From Episyrphus balteatus (lineage: Eukaryota > Arthropoda > Insecta > Diptera > Syrphidae): DNA of 64,000 nucleotides. The notes beneath the pieces are model-generated. The model did not search any database and was not told the DNA's origin. It worked only from the letters and a program-made list of their open reading frames with translations. Location of the stretch: contig NC_079135.1 in NCBI RefSeq assembly GCF_945859705.1, positions 37,993,679 through 38,057,678 of the forward strand. Reading direction: 5' to 3'. Shown here piece after piece: positions 36,120-46,778 of this stretch; the stretch's first letter is position 1; each line of letters starts with the position of its first letter. A program made the position numbers and the translations under genes.

Positions 36120-37040
36120 ATTTTTTGTCGAAAAAAGTTTCATAAAATGAGTTTGAAATTTTTTACTTTGTCACTTTTTGCAAAAAGTGGCCATTGTAGT
36201 TATGCCTAAAGGCTCTATCACACCAAAGACAAACGACCGTTTTTATTTACACACCGTAAGCGCCAGTTGTACAAACGTGGTTCAGCCTTGGTTCAGAAAT
36301 TTGTTTTGCCAATTTCGGCAAAATTTCGGAACAACTTTGTTAGGCTATTTTAACAGCCACAGTGCTACATTGAAATGTGGAGTTTATTAACTGTAGTCGT
36401 TGGTTAGAGAGAGCCTTTAATATATCTGTGATACAGTATCGTCGTTAACTCTGAACATTTTTTGAAATAATGGCAAGCCAAAATAAAAGAATAAATTTGC
36501 TCATTCTTTGAAAATATTTTGGCCCAAAAAGTGAAAAAGTACAAAAGTAAACATTTTCAAGTCATAACTACAATGACCTAAAAAGTGAAAAAGCGGGAGT
36601 TTTACAAAATGTTTTTTAAACCAAAAAATAAGCTTTCTGCATCATTATTTTTAATTTTGTGTCCAGAAAAACGTCAGAAAAGGAGTTTGAAAATTTTCAC
36701 TTTTTGACTTTTTGCAAAAAGTGGCCGTTGTAGTTATACCTTCAAGCCTGGTACGCTGTTCGCGCTAAATTTTAGCCGAGATAAAATTCCCATACAAGAG
36801 GTATCGATAATTTGTATGGGATCCATTTTAGTTGAGATAAAATTTTTCGATAATTTTCAAACTAAAAATTTTTTGGTGGAACAATTAAAAACAAAAATTA
36901 GAGAAAGATAATTTTTTTGTCTTATAAAAAATATTTTGTATATACTCTTTTTGACAAAACTATTGCGCTAACCACAAAAAAAATATTTTCACTTTTGTGC
37001 TATAGGTCTTTTGTACAAAAGGTCAGTTTGAGCATTCTCC
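36120..37040. mobile_element. Cluster of AAAAAGTG-type MITE fragments
   Basis: Several pieces share GCAAAAAGTGGCC(A/G)TTGTAGTTAT (near 36180 and 36713) and GTGAAAAAGTACAAAAGT (near 36530). A piece near 36950-37030 matches the internal part of the MITE at 54877-55110, sharing ATTGCGCTA and AAAAAAATATTTTCACTTTT. They are nested and rearranged, so exact borders are unclear. Confidence 0.6.
36210..36416. mobile_element. 207-bp TIR MITE, Harbinger-like
   Basis: Ends AGGCTCTATCACACCAAAG and the complement of AGGCTCTCTCTAACCAACG, with TAA and TTA just outside. GGCTCTNTCACACC-type ends and a 3-bp TWA target fit PIF/Harbinger; the class is inference. Inserted directly beside a fragment of another MITE. 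Confidence 0.65.
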
Positions 37041-37561
37041 GGTCTAGAATAACTGTCAATTATTCAGGAGAAGAAAAATAGTCTAATGGAATGAGCAAAA
37101 ATGTTGTTCGCCGTCAACGTCTTAAAAGAAAAATATTCCACATCTGAACGCCTATAAGATTTGTATAATTACTATCTACGGCGCGATTATAACAGTGTAA
37201 TAACCCTTCAAGCAAACAGGTCCGACCTCGGTCCGAATCCGCTCCGCCTGAGGCGGAGCTGAGTCCGACTTCGGATCAGAAACTGGTCCGAAGGCGGCTC
37301 AAATTAGTATGGATATTATAATCACCGCGAAGTCGATTGCATATGTATTGGTGTAATGAAAATCTCCATTCCGAAAAAAAGCAGCCGGAGCAGCGAAAAC
37401 CTACCAGAAAGAGGAATAAGAAAGGGATGACATTTCGCATTTGCGACCAAAAAAAGAACAAGATTATTTTTTTTTTTCACTGAAACTGTTTTATTTTTTA
37501 TTTTATTTTGGCAAACGAAATTTTCACAATAAATGCAATATAAAATACAATACATTTTTTT

Positions 37562-37740
37562 TCATTTAATTTCATTTGATGCTGCTGCTGTTGTTGGTGT
37601 TTTTTTAGATACCCAATCGCATGTTTCACCTTCTAGATTTTTCTTCATCATTAGAGATTACATCTACAACACAAGAAGAAACAACATTTTAACCCAAACA
37701 CTTTGAGCGATATATATAACATACCTTTTTTGTTTTCCAT
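37562..37740 (-). CDS. Candidate very small gene, two exons, reading-frame conflict
   Basis: On the minus strand an ATG at 37740 gives MENKK plus one base before GTATGT (exon 37740-37725). An acceptor GTTGTAG lies before 37663. Spliced, the frame reads MENKKDVISNDEEKSRR and stops at 37626. A second frame in the same exon reads MMKKNLEGETCDWVSKKTP, then TTAAASNEIK, and stops at 37562. Both parts look coding, so a real protein may switch frame through an unseen intron, a base error or a frameshift; alternatively one frame is noise. GACACGAGACACGACGCGAC upstream resembles a 5' leader seen near 19390. No family recognised. Confidence 0.3.
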
Positions 37741-38126
37741 ATTATTTATAATTTAATAAAATTGTTTATAATTAATAAACTAACATTATACAAACAACGA
37801 CACGAGACACGACGCGACCAAACACTTCAACAAAAAATAACAAAATGACGCTTTGGTTCTTGTTGGCCTTGTCTTTCTTTTCCTTTTCTCATTTTTCACC
37901 ACGATTCTCGTTCGACTTTGTGTTCATACACAAAAAGTTGCAAGTGTGTGAGTGCAAGCCCGATTTTCGCGGTCTGAGGTCGGAGTTTCTTTGTTGAACT
38001 CAGTTTTCTTGATTGAAGGGAAGGGCTGGTTTGATTCTCTCTAGGGTTCTCTGTAAACGGTAGGTTTGTTCATGCAAAGGTGTAAGCTCTGCTTAATTCT
38101 TCTCAAATTACTCTTGTTCTTCCTAC

Positions 38127-39363
38127 ACGGAGAAAAATGAATCTAGTATTTTATACTCCATATGACTAGTAAGGAAATTAAAGTAAAAAGCCCTAGATTT
38201 TAAGTAAAATTTACCTTACGTATTGAACATTTCTTGGTTCCGTAAAGTAATTTGTACAAGAAAATTATGGTGAACAAAATAAAGTAGTATATACCTTACG
38301 AGTAGCAATATTTTCTTTACGTAGAGTAAAATAAACCTTCATCCAAAAAAGTGTATGACTCTTTTCACTTTAAGATTCTAGTAAAACATATTTTACAAAT
38401 TTAACTATTCTGTGAATAAGTTTTACCTTACACTAAGGTAATAATATTACCTAATTCTAGGAATTTTCCCCTATACATAGTAATAACTCTTAATTGCTGT
38501 CATTGAAAAGTCTGCCATTTTGTCTTCCATGTGTTTTGGAAATTTTTTTTTGTCAAAGCTTTTAGGTGTCCGGGTGCGGAATAATTAATAAAGAAATAAA
38601 ATCTGTGTTTTTCTTTTGGAAGTGAAATGTTTTCATTACTTTTTGTGTTCCTTTATGAGTTGTTATTGGCTCCGTAATTACGGATAGCATATTTTTTTCT
38701 TGTGTTAGAATAATATATAGGTATCCATATGAATTAACATCATTCAATCTAATTAATTCATGAAGAATTAGATAAAAATTGGATCAAATAAAGTCAATTC
38801 CATTTTTATTGATGATGATGATATTTTCCTAAATAAAATTGTTTGTTTGCACCTTACAAAATTATAATAAACTAGGTAATTTATGTAATTATTGAAAAAC
38901 ATAACAGGGTCATACGTTACTTACTTCTAAATAGCTTTGAGGATTAAGTACGTGTTACCTAGTTATGCTTTTCAATAATTACAAAATTCAACTTTTTTAT
39001 TTTAATTTTTGTAAGATAAATGCATACAATTTTATTTAGAAAAATGTCATCAATAAAAATGAAATTGACTTTATTTGATCCAATCTGGAACTAAATTATA
39101 TACCTTCCATAGAGAAGTTCAATTTACTTTAAAAATCAGTATTTTCAGCCTTATAGTAAGGTAAAATATGTACCTAACTTTCTAGTAATTTCTATTAGAA
39201 AGTCATACAAAAAAAGGCTTTACTGTAAAGTTAATCCTAAGCTATAAATTTACTAGAAAAGTAAGGTGAATTCCATTTTATTGGGGAGTCATCCCTATTT
39301 AAACTTTACATTAAAGTTAAATAAACCAGAAATAAGGTAGTTCATACCTTATTTTTTCTCCGT
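38127..39363. mobile_element. 1.24-kb TIR element upstream of LRRC59
   Basis: Inverted ends ACGGAGAAAAA (left ACACGGAGAAAAATG; right TTTTTTCTCCGT). The interior is rich in short TAAGGTA/TACCTTA motifs on both strands. It also contains an off-centre inner foldback: ATTGGATCAAATAAAGTCAA near 38777 has its complement near 39070. No transposase. Its right end lies 368 bp before the LRRC59 start codon, so it may supply or interrupt promoter sequence. Confidence 0.7.
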
Positions 39364-39731
39364 CTAGTTTGGGTGTGTTCGTTTTGTTTGAATTCTGTTC
39401 TCATTCCTAACTAACAACCCTGTGAATTCTAACAAAAACTCACTACTTTTATACCAAAAAAAAGTGTCAACTCTGTTGAGTATACGTGTTTATTCAGTAG
39501 TGCCAACTGCAGAAATCCAAACAGAAGCATACATTTTGCGATAAACAAACAAATCCTTGACCTTCAATTTTATTTTTTCCTCATTAAAAAAAGGACAAAA
39601 GAAAATAATAAACTCAAACTCTTCCATCTGGATTTGTTTCTAGTTTAACTTTATTCCATTCCCTAGTTTATTAAATTAAAAATCATATTTCATTCCCCCC
39701 GAAACAAATTAATCAAGAACAAAAAATAAAA

Positions 39732-42700
39732 ATGCCAAAAGCCGAAAAAATCAAGATAAATGTAAAAGACCGAGTGGAGGACAATGCGATCGATTTAAGT
39801 CTGTCTGAGCTCACCGAAGTTCCAGTTAGAGAAATAGTAAGTAAAAAATAAATCATTTTTATTTTAAATATAAAAAATGGTCCAATAGAAACATTTTCAT
39901 TTATGCAATTTATTCCTTCTAATTGAACTTTTAATTCAGAAAGTTTCATCTGTCTACTGTCTAGTTAGAATGTAATACAAAATACATACATACATACATA
40001 TAGGCATACAATTTTTTTTAGCATGGTGGTGTGACAATGAAAATGGAAGACCTTGACCATGATAAGTTTCTGCTTGAAGGCTCTGATTTGTCTTTTGAAA
40101 AAGAAACCACAACACAAACTGGGGTTTGGTACGGCTGATGGGAAGTTTTTTATTTCACACCTTTCAAGAGTATCCACCCTTTTTAACGCACAAAACGATT
40201 AACTACATAAATATGTATTGGTGTATGTGCTTATAGGTTTTGTGACTTTTTTTTCTTAAGAGCACCCTTCTGGTGGAGAAGTGCCTGATGCGTGAAGTAT
40301 GTACTTAAGTCCTAAACTTTAGGTGGAAGTGCTAACAAAAACTGCATTGTTCTCCTACATACACTGCCGCTCATCTGAATAGGTTCACATTTTAGTTCAT
40401 TTTACATTTGGCCTGTCTTGGTACTTAATGCAATGGCACATCTTTTTTATGTATGTAACGAGAGAACATCTTTATGCGCTTAGTTTAGGAGAAAAAAAAT
40501 TGTCTTTGGGCCTACCGTTCTTCTCACACGGTAGCTAGACCAAATCTAGTCATAAAATCAAGCATATTTTTTGGCTCATCTGAATAGGTTCAAAAGCAAA
40601 AATGTTAATAAATGTTGAGTTGCATGGGTCTGTTGGACTCAAAATTGTGTCTGTCAATAAATCTGATTGTGTATAACCTGTAAGGATGAAAACGGGTCTT
40701 GAAAAATTTTTAGGCGCGGAAAAAATGTCGAAAATAACAGAAGCCTTTGAATTAGACCGAAACCAACGATGCATTGGGACAAAAACAAACACACGTTAAA
40801 ATTTAGTAAGCAGTTATTTGCGCAATATCCAAGGGTATAGAAACAACATTAAAAGTCGATGTAACTCAGTCACAACACGGGCCGATAGATGTGCAATGAT
40901 CAGAATAGCATGACTTCGAGCTAAAAAAAAGCTGAAAACCGGTATAAAATGCAGTTTAACGACGGCAAAACGGGTTGTCAGAAGTGGTAAGCATTTGAGA
41001 AGAACAAAACTTCGCAAAAATTATCACTTTACAAACCACGAAAAGAAACTCACCTCCAATCGTAAAAAAAAAACTGTGTTAGAAATTGCAGATCGAAAGT
41101 TTTGTAGAAGGAAACAGCTTTGCACTTAATGACACTGACTTCACAGTTATGTAGACACCTTAAAATAACGCTTCTCTCTACGAAGCTCATAAAAATAGGA
41201 ATTTAGCCCTCAGGGCCCACTTAATTCATTTTTTTTCCTTTGACAAATCATCGGTTGCAAATTCGACTTTCACGACAATTTTTTTTTTTTATTGGAGGTG
41301 AGTTTCTGTTCGTGGTTTGTAAAGTGATAATTTTTGCGAAGTTTTGTTCTTCTCAAATGCTTACCACTTCTGACAACCCGTTTTGCCGTCGTTAAACTGC
41401 ATTTTATACCGGTTTTCAGCTTTATTTTTAGCTCGAAGTCATGCTATTCTGATCATTGCACATCTATCGGCCCATGTTGTGACTGAGTTACATCGACTTT
41501 TGATGTTGTTTCTATACCCCTGGATATTGCGCAAATAACTGCTTACTAAATTTTAACGTGTGTTTGTTTTTGTCCCAATGCATCGTTGGTTTCGGTCTAA
41601 TTCAAAGGCTTCTGTTATTTTCCACATTTTTTCCGCACCTAAAGATTTTTCACGACCCGTTTTCATCCTTACAGGTTATACACAATCAGATTTATTGACA
41701 GACACAATTTTGAGTCCAACAGACCCATGCAACTCAACATTTATTAACATTTTTGCTTTTGAACCTATTCAGGTGAGGCAAAAAATATGCTTGATTTTAT
41801 GACTAGATTTGGTCTAGCTACCATGTGGGAAGAACGGTAGGCCCCAAGACAATTTTTTTTCTCCTAAACTAAGCGCATAAAGATGTTCTCTCGTTACATA
41901 CATAAAAAAGATGTGCCATTGCATTAAATACTAAGACAGGCCAAATGTAAAATGAACTAAAATGTGAACCTATTCAGATGAGCGGCAGTGTAGCTTCTTA
42001 ATTTTGCTTTGTATTTTAAAATCATAAGATGATCTTCCATTTTCAGCTTATTAGAAACGTTTGGTTATAGTTTATCATTACCGGCTGCTTGCTTTAATTT
42101 TCTTCTTTTGAGGGCAAACCTCAACTTTAACCTAACTAACCTTAACTTTAAATTGGGTTCAAGTCCATATGTTCTGCATTTCACTTTTTGCGAATTTACT
42201 TGCCGAAAAGTAAGGTGTTCTGCATTTAAAAAATTTACATTTTCTGAACAAATTCAATTCACTTTGTTTCTCTTCGTGAAATTGGTTCTTCTTACAAAGA
42301 ATCTGCAATTTTTGGGCAAAATATTATCAAAAATTATATTTTTTATTATTTTTTAATGTTTTTTTGATGTTAAATTAGCACAAAATATACATGAGGCATC
42401 ATCAATGTTTTTTCGTAGGTCCACTGGGAACTGCGCACTGCCTCTGTGTTCGCCACCTTATTCACTATTCTAAACTTTAATTATTTTTACTTGCTCAATA
42501 GGGCAAGTATTGGTTTCGTGCCGAAAAAAAAATTGAGGTTTTAATCAAAACCAACATTACGATGATGGAGAATTCCGAAAAAGCGGGTCTCGCAATTCCG
42601 TCCGTCCGTCTGTGCGTCCATCTGTACACATTTCCACAGCCTAAACGGGTGGACGGATTTTCTTCAAATTTGGTACAGATGATTTGTATGGAATTCTGAA

Positions 42701-45700
42701 AGTTGGTTTTTTTTTGTTTTTTTTTTTATATCTCGTTTAGAACGTATACCTCCCATACAAAAAAATACGATATTGCGAATTTCTCGAAAACGGCTCTAAC
42801 GATTTTGATTAAACTTTGTATATGTTATATTTAAAGCAGTGGCAATAAAACTGCATTTTTATTTTTTCTCAAAAAAGTCAAATAACAAAAAAAAAATTTT
42901 TCATTTAACAAAATTTTGCCCTGAATCTCGGCTCTTCCCCAATATCAATTTTTTTTTTAATTTAGAGCCAACTTTAAAAATCTACAAGTAGAATAACATA
43001 AAAGTGCTTTGAACTGCAAGAGGAAGTACGTGCGACCCCAGTCGTGCATTTTATTTTAAATTAAAATTTGCATAAATAATAATAACAAATAATATTACAA
43101 TTATGTATTTGCTTCACACGCAGTAATTTTACTTAGCCCTGATTTTTCAATCGTCAGTTAGACTATTAGAAGAATAAAAGTCAATATAAAAAAAGTTTTA
43201 TTCCTAGGAATAAGCTCTATCTAAGGTTTATCTGACTATTGAAAAATTGGCCCTTAATAAACAAAATAAAAATAGAATTTTACATGCAATTGAAAAGTGA
43301 TTTCAATGGCAATGGTTGAATTCATTATTGCATCACTGCCCTTGAATCACAAAATTTTGTATGGCACCAAAACAAAACCTGAACTTCGCAACATCAGCGG
43401 CCAGACAGACTAACAGACTTTCCATCGGTCTTAGATTATTTAGTCGTTATATGTTTTTGAAAATGGTACATTTTGCATTCTTTAGAAAAAAATGTCAATT
43501 TTTTCAATCAAACACAACAATTTAACGGATTTTTATTACAAATATAAAGTGGAGTAGCTTTTTTTTAACCTTTTTTTATTTAGAAAAGAGATACGGTTCA
43601 ATTGCGGTTAATTTGAAATACATGAACTTATACCGCTTGCAAATATTATAACGACTCAATTAATGTTGAAAATAAAATCTTTTTTTCTACTTTTTCCTCT
43701 GCTTTAAGTGTCACATAAGAATTTATGTATGTTGAACTTTAATGCTTAAGTTTCGATTCAGCAAATGGCTCTAATTCAGATATTGGCAGCAATTTCTAAT
43801 TGGAAACAAAGAAATTTAATGACATATTTGGTGCAAAATTAATATTGTCTCCCTTCACTCCACTGAGATGACCCTTTTTGTACATATTAGCACTTTTTTT
43901 TGGCTGTATGTTCATTCACGGAAAGAAAATGTTTTACACCGGAGTAATTCTTGTACTCATTTGCATATGCTCCATCACCCATCCGTTTACCTATCTATTG
44001 TAAAATTCAAATTGAATATGCATTGGTATTTCCTTTTATCGTTTCTGAAATGTTCACTACATTAAAACCCTACGGAGTAATCATAACAGTAATGGACCAG
44101 TGCTGGGACCACCAGAAAGATGCGATTTTTCACCATCTCTGTTTGTTTTAAATCTTTGATCTGTCTTACTTACTTACTAAGATCAACGCTCTGTGCACTG
44201 AGAATGACGTACACAAAAATAAGGAATGAATAAAACAAAAACGACAGTACACAGAAAAAGGATTCTCAGGATAGCATATCATTCCATTTAACGAATCTGT
44301 TTCTTAAACCAACAAGGTTTGCTCGATCACCAAGATCCACATAAGGCGTTCTTCTTTTTTTTAGCCCCGAACAGGGCACAGAGCGGGGCCTGAGCGAATA
44401 GGGCTCGCTCTGAACTGAGCGCAACCTGAACGCCCCGAACAGTAAGAAATACAATTGAGCACTGAATGGTCATTATATCATTTTTTTAAATAAACTTTCA
44501 AAAATGTCAACCTTGTTTCTTTCAAGAATTTTTCCGTCTTAACTTTTTTTGTTATGTCATTTTACAAAAAATTACTGAAGTAATCCATGCTCGCTCGATC
44601 TGCTCGGTTAATTTTTATAGAGCTCAACGAGCGCGCCCTGATCGAGCTAAAAAAAATATAATTTTGGCGATCAGGGCGCTTTAAGCTAAAAAAGTAACAC
44701 AGTTCTATTTTTGACAGCTAAGTTCCCCCCTCGGGGCTTAAAAAAACGCCTATAGAGAGTCTCCAAGCCAAAGAGTCCTAATGTATTGAGGAAGACAATA
44801 ATCAAAGACTCGACGACAAATTAAAACTATCAAGAGTTGTAGCAAGAAATCAATCTTTTTCGAAAAAAGAAATCAGGGGTTGCCATTTTTCAGAAAATAT
44901 AAAAAAAACTAACAGGGGTTTGTGTATGGCTTTTTCGTACTTGCTTGTGTAATGAATTTAATTTATATTGAAAGTTTTTGATTGAAAAAAAAAAAAAAAA
45001 ATATTTTGTGTAGTATAATAATAAACAAATTAACTTGATCTCCGTTTGACAAATTCTTGTAAACAAATGCTTTTAATAACTCAAAAGCTAGAACATTCTC
45101 TAGGATCTAAGTTTTCATAGAAAGGTTTATCTTTATCTTTCTTTATCAAGCTGTGAGCAATGTGAAGTAAAATAATAATTCGTAACGTTCTGGGGGTCAA
45201 TTCCCGATCTGTGAAGCTGTGAAGTGATAAAAATTATATCATTTCAATTTTCACAGCGTTTTTTAATTTTATCACTCCACAGGCACCCCTTATGCGATTC
45301 TCAAACTCAATGTGATAAGATGTGTACTAAAAAGTACTAAATGAAAAAAAACTTTAATTTTTGAGAAAAATAGCTTATATGAACAAAAGTGTTCATAATA
45401 AACAAATTCGAATTAGCCTAGTGAGTAAGGCGGTTGCCTTTTACTCTACAGGGCTAAATTCGAATCCGGGTGAAGTTGAGATTGTTTATTTTTTTTAATT
45501 GTGTTTTTATTTGTTTATTATTTTTCACAAGAATATTGGTTTGCGATAAATAATTTATCATGTGAAAAGATTTAGGCATTTGTTTTATTTCCTTTACAAA
45601 TCAAGAATCGAATTTATTATGAAAACGTAATAAAACTTATCACTTCACATTTTCACGATCGGGAATTGACCCCCTGTTCATTTAACTAAAAATGGGCGGT

Positions 45701-46778
45701 CACTTGTTTGTGAAAAAAAAAACATAACTTTGTGCAATTATTTCATTGGTATTTGTTTTGCAATATGATTACTTAATTTCAATTTCTTTTTTATTACAGG
45801 CTTCGTTCAAGCGTGTGACTATTTTAGATCTTTCGAACAACAAATTGATGTCCTTGGGGGTATTTTGAAAAAACGTTTATTTTATAAAATCAAAATACTT
45901 ATGAAAAATTTTATTTACAGAAAACCTTTCCAACTCTTACAAACATAACAAGACTTGATTTGAGCAGGAATCAAATAAAGTTTTTGCCTGAAGATTTTGG
46001 AAATCTCCGAAATCTTAGGCATTTGGATTTGTACAACAATAAGTTGGAACATTTGCCATTAAGTTTTGGTAACTTGAATAAATTGAGGTAAGACTATGAA
46101 AATCTCATCGAACAGATTTTAATGCTTTTTAATAGTTATTTAGATCTCAAAGGAAATCCCCTTACCCCGGCATTGGCTAAAGTAGTTGGATTGTGTTTGA
46201 CAGCAAAAGAATGCAATACTTCTGCTAGAAATACGGTAAGTTTGCACTCGATATCTTAGTTTGTCTCAATCAACAAAAGATGATTTTTCTTTTAGGTCAA
46301 ATGTTTGGCTCGAATGCAAGAAGAAGTAGAAAAAACCAAAGAAAAACTCCAACAAGAACACGATGCTCAACTTGAAGTTTTAGCAGATGTTACAAACACC
46401 GAAGAAGCTCAAAAATCAAAAAAAGCAAAGAAGGCTAAAAATAAATCAAAAAAGACCAAAAGTGAAAATGCTTCACCAAAACCAAATCCCAATATTAAAT
46501 TGACCAAATCAAAAGTCGAAGGAAACTCTCCATCGAACGCTTCTACCAAGCGCAAATCGAGTACAGCTCTAAGGACAATATTCACATTTTTTATGCTTCT
46601 AGCCATCAATATATTTATAATATACGTTATAATGTTTAAGAATCCGGAAATAGCGGAGAAATTAGTTGAATTTATACCTCATCAGTATCGCGATTGGATA
46701 CTCACCAAATCTGAGTACTTTCGCTTGCGTGTTTCCGATTGGATTCAGGTCATCCGTACACCACCTGGGCACAACTGA
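39732..46778 (+). CDS. LRRC59: LRRC59, ER tail-anchored leucine-rich-repeat protein, five exons
   Basis: Exons 39732-39836, 45800-45859, 45921-46087, 46136-46235 and 46296-46778 join at GT-AG sites in phases 0, 0, 2, 0 into 304 residues plus stop, close to the 307 of the human protein. The N-terminus MPKAEKIKINVKDRVED leads into repeats LSLSELTEVP, TILDLSNNKL, RLDLSRNQIKFLP, HLDLYNNKLEHLP and YLDLKGNPL (residues about 20-120). The segment LAKVVGLCLTAKEC matches the family after the last repeat. Residues about 150-235 are a charged, Lys-rich coiled-coil-like linker. Residues 238-258 (TIFTFFMLLAINIFIIYVIM) form one membrane helix, then a short lumenal tail. Known role of the family: ER membrane and nuclear-envelope protein with a cytosolic repeat domain, linked to ribosome binding and import. 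The 3' leader-out has CAT/CAA-rich sequence and AATAAA at 47569. Confidence 0.95.
40360..41992. mobile_element. Tc1-like foldback element carrying two inverted transposase starts
   Basis: TA-flanked ends CACTGCCGCTCATCTGAATA and its exact complement begin arms of about 715 bp (40361-41075 and 41277-41991) around a short unique centre. The left arm read on plus contains MSKITEAFELDRNQ at 40725, then broken pieces ADRCAMIRIA, KLKTGIKC and GKHLRRTKLRKNYHFTNHEKK. This order fits the N-terminal DNA-binding part of a Tc1-family transposase. The right arm holds the same in mirror image. The catalytic part is absent. TA target and CAC ends support Tc1/mariner. Open frames of about 80 residues on the complementary strand of each arm are by-products. 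Confidence 0.8.
42440..42800. repeat. Dispersed repeat with GTCCGTCCGTC motif
   Basis: Contains GCAAGTATTGGTTTCGTGCC, GTCCGTCCGTCTGTGCGTCC, then CCTAAACGGGTGGACGGATT and TTCAAATTTGGTACAGATG. A related but decayed stretch is at about 54215-54300 (GCCTAAACGGAATGATCGAT, TCTTCAAACTCGGTATGTAC). This is the type of short dispersed sequence common in fly genomes; the class is unknown. Confidence 0.5.
43133..43257. mobile_element. 125-bp MITE of the TTAAGGGCCAATTTTTCAA family
   Basis: The right end is the complement of TTAAGGGCCAATTTTTCAAT. The left end TTAGCCCTGATTTTTCAAT is a diverged match. A longer relative is at 14462-14899. Confidence 0.65.
44341..44753. mobile_element. GC-rich TIR MITE, about 410 bp
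   Basis: Ends ATAAGGCGTTCTTCTTTTTT followed by AGCCCCGA, and the complement of ATAGGCGTTTTTTTAAGCCC. The interior has repeated GAGCG/CGCTC and CAGGGCG motifs and is much richer in GC than the intron around it. Noncoding. Confidence 0.75.
45192..45674. mobile_element. TIR element with an internal tRNA-like block
   Basis: Ends GGGGGTCAATTCCCGATC and the exact complement, after which TGTGAAGTGATAAA is also inverted. CTG occurs at both outer edges and may be a 3-bp target duplication. The middle contains a tRNA-like stretch (45414-45470). It has no transposase and is likely mobilised by outside enzymes. Confidence 0.8.
45414..45470 (+). other. tRNA-like sequence with pol III A and B boxes
   Basis: TAGCCTAGTGAGTAAGG matches the A-box consensus TRGCNNAGYNGG with a one-base spacer. 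The GCCT/AGGC pairing would form a D stem. ATTCGAATCC 27 bases further on is a near match to the B box GGTTCGANTCC. The anticodon and T stems pair poorly, so this is not a working tRNA. It looks like a tRNA-derived SINE head or a decayed tRNA copy inside the DNA element. Confidence 0.55.

Larger units (their letters stand above)
35760..37561. other. Intergenic region with clustered MITEs
   Basis: Contains the MITE cluster at 36120-37040 and a CG-rich stretch near 37200-37300 with inverted TCCGACC/GGTCCGA-type motifs. No exon recognised. Confidence 0.5.
39837..45799. other. First intron of LRRC59 (5.96 kb)
   Basis: Noncoding. Contains a Tc1-like foldback, a dispersed fly repeat, three MITEs and a tRNA-like block, each listed separately. 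No additional exon was seen. The flanking exons join in phase 0 at a conserved family position (VPVREI to ASFKRV). Confidence 0.75.

Noticed and set aside
40550..40792. 80-codon frame, and its near copy at 41560-41802
   Set aside because: Both lie on the strand opposite to the transposase remnant in a Tc1-like foldback. The duplication comes from the inverted arms.
45414..45470. Functional tRNA gene
   Set aside because: A and B boxes are present, but the anticodon stem and T stem do not pair and no acceptor stem closes, so only a tRNA-like or SINE-like element is supported.
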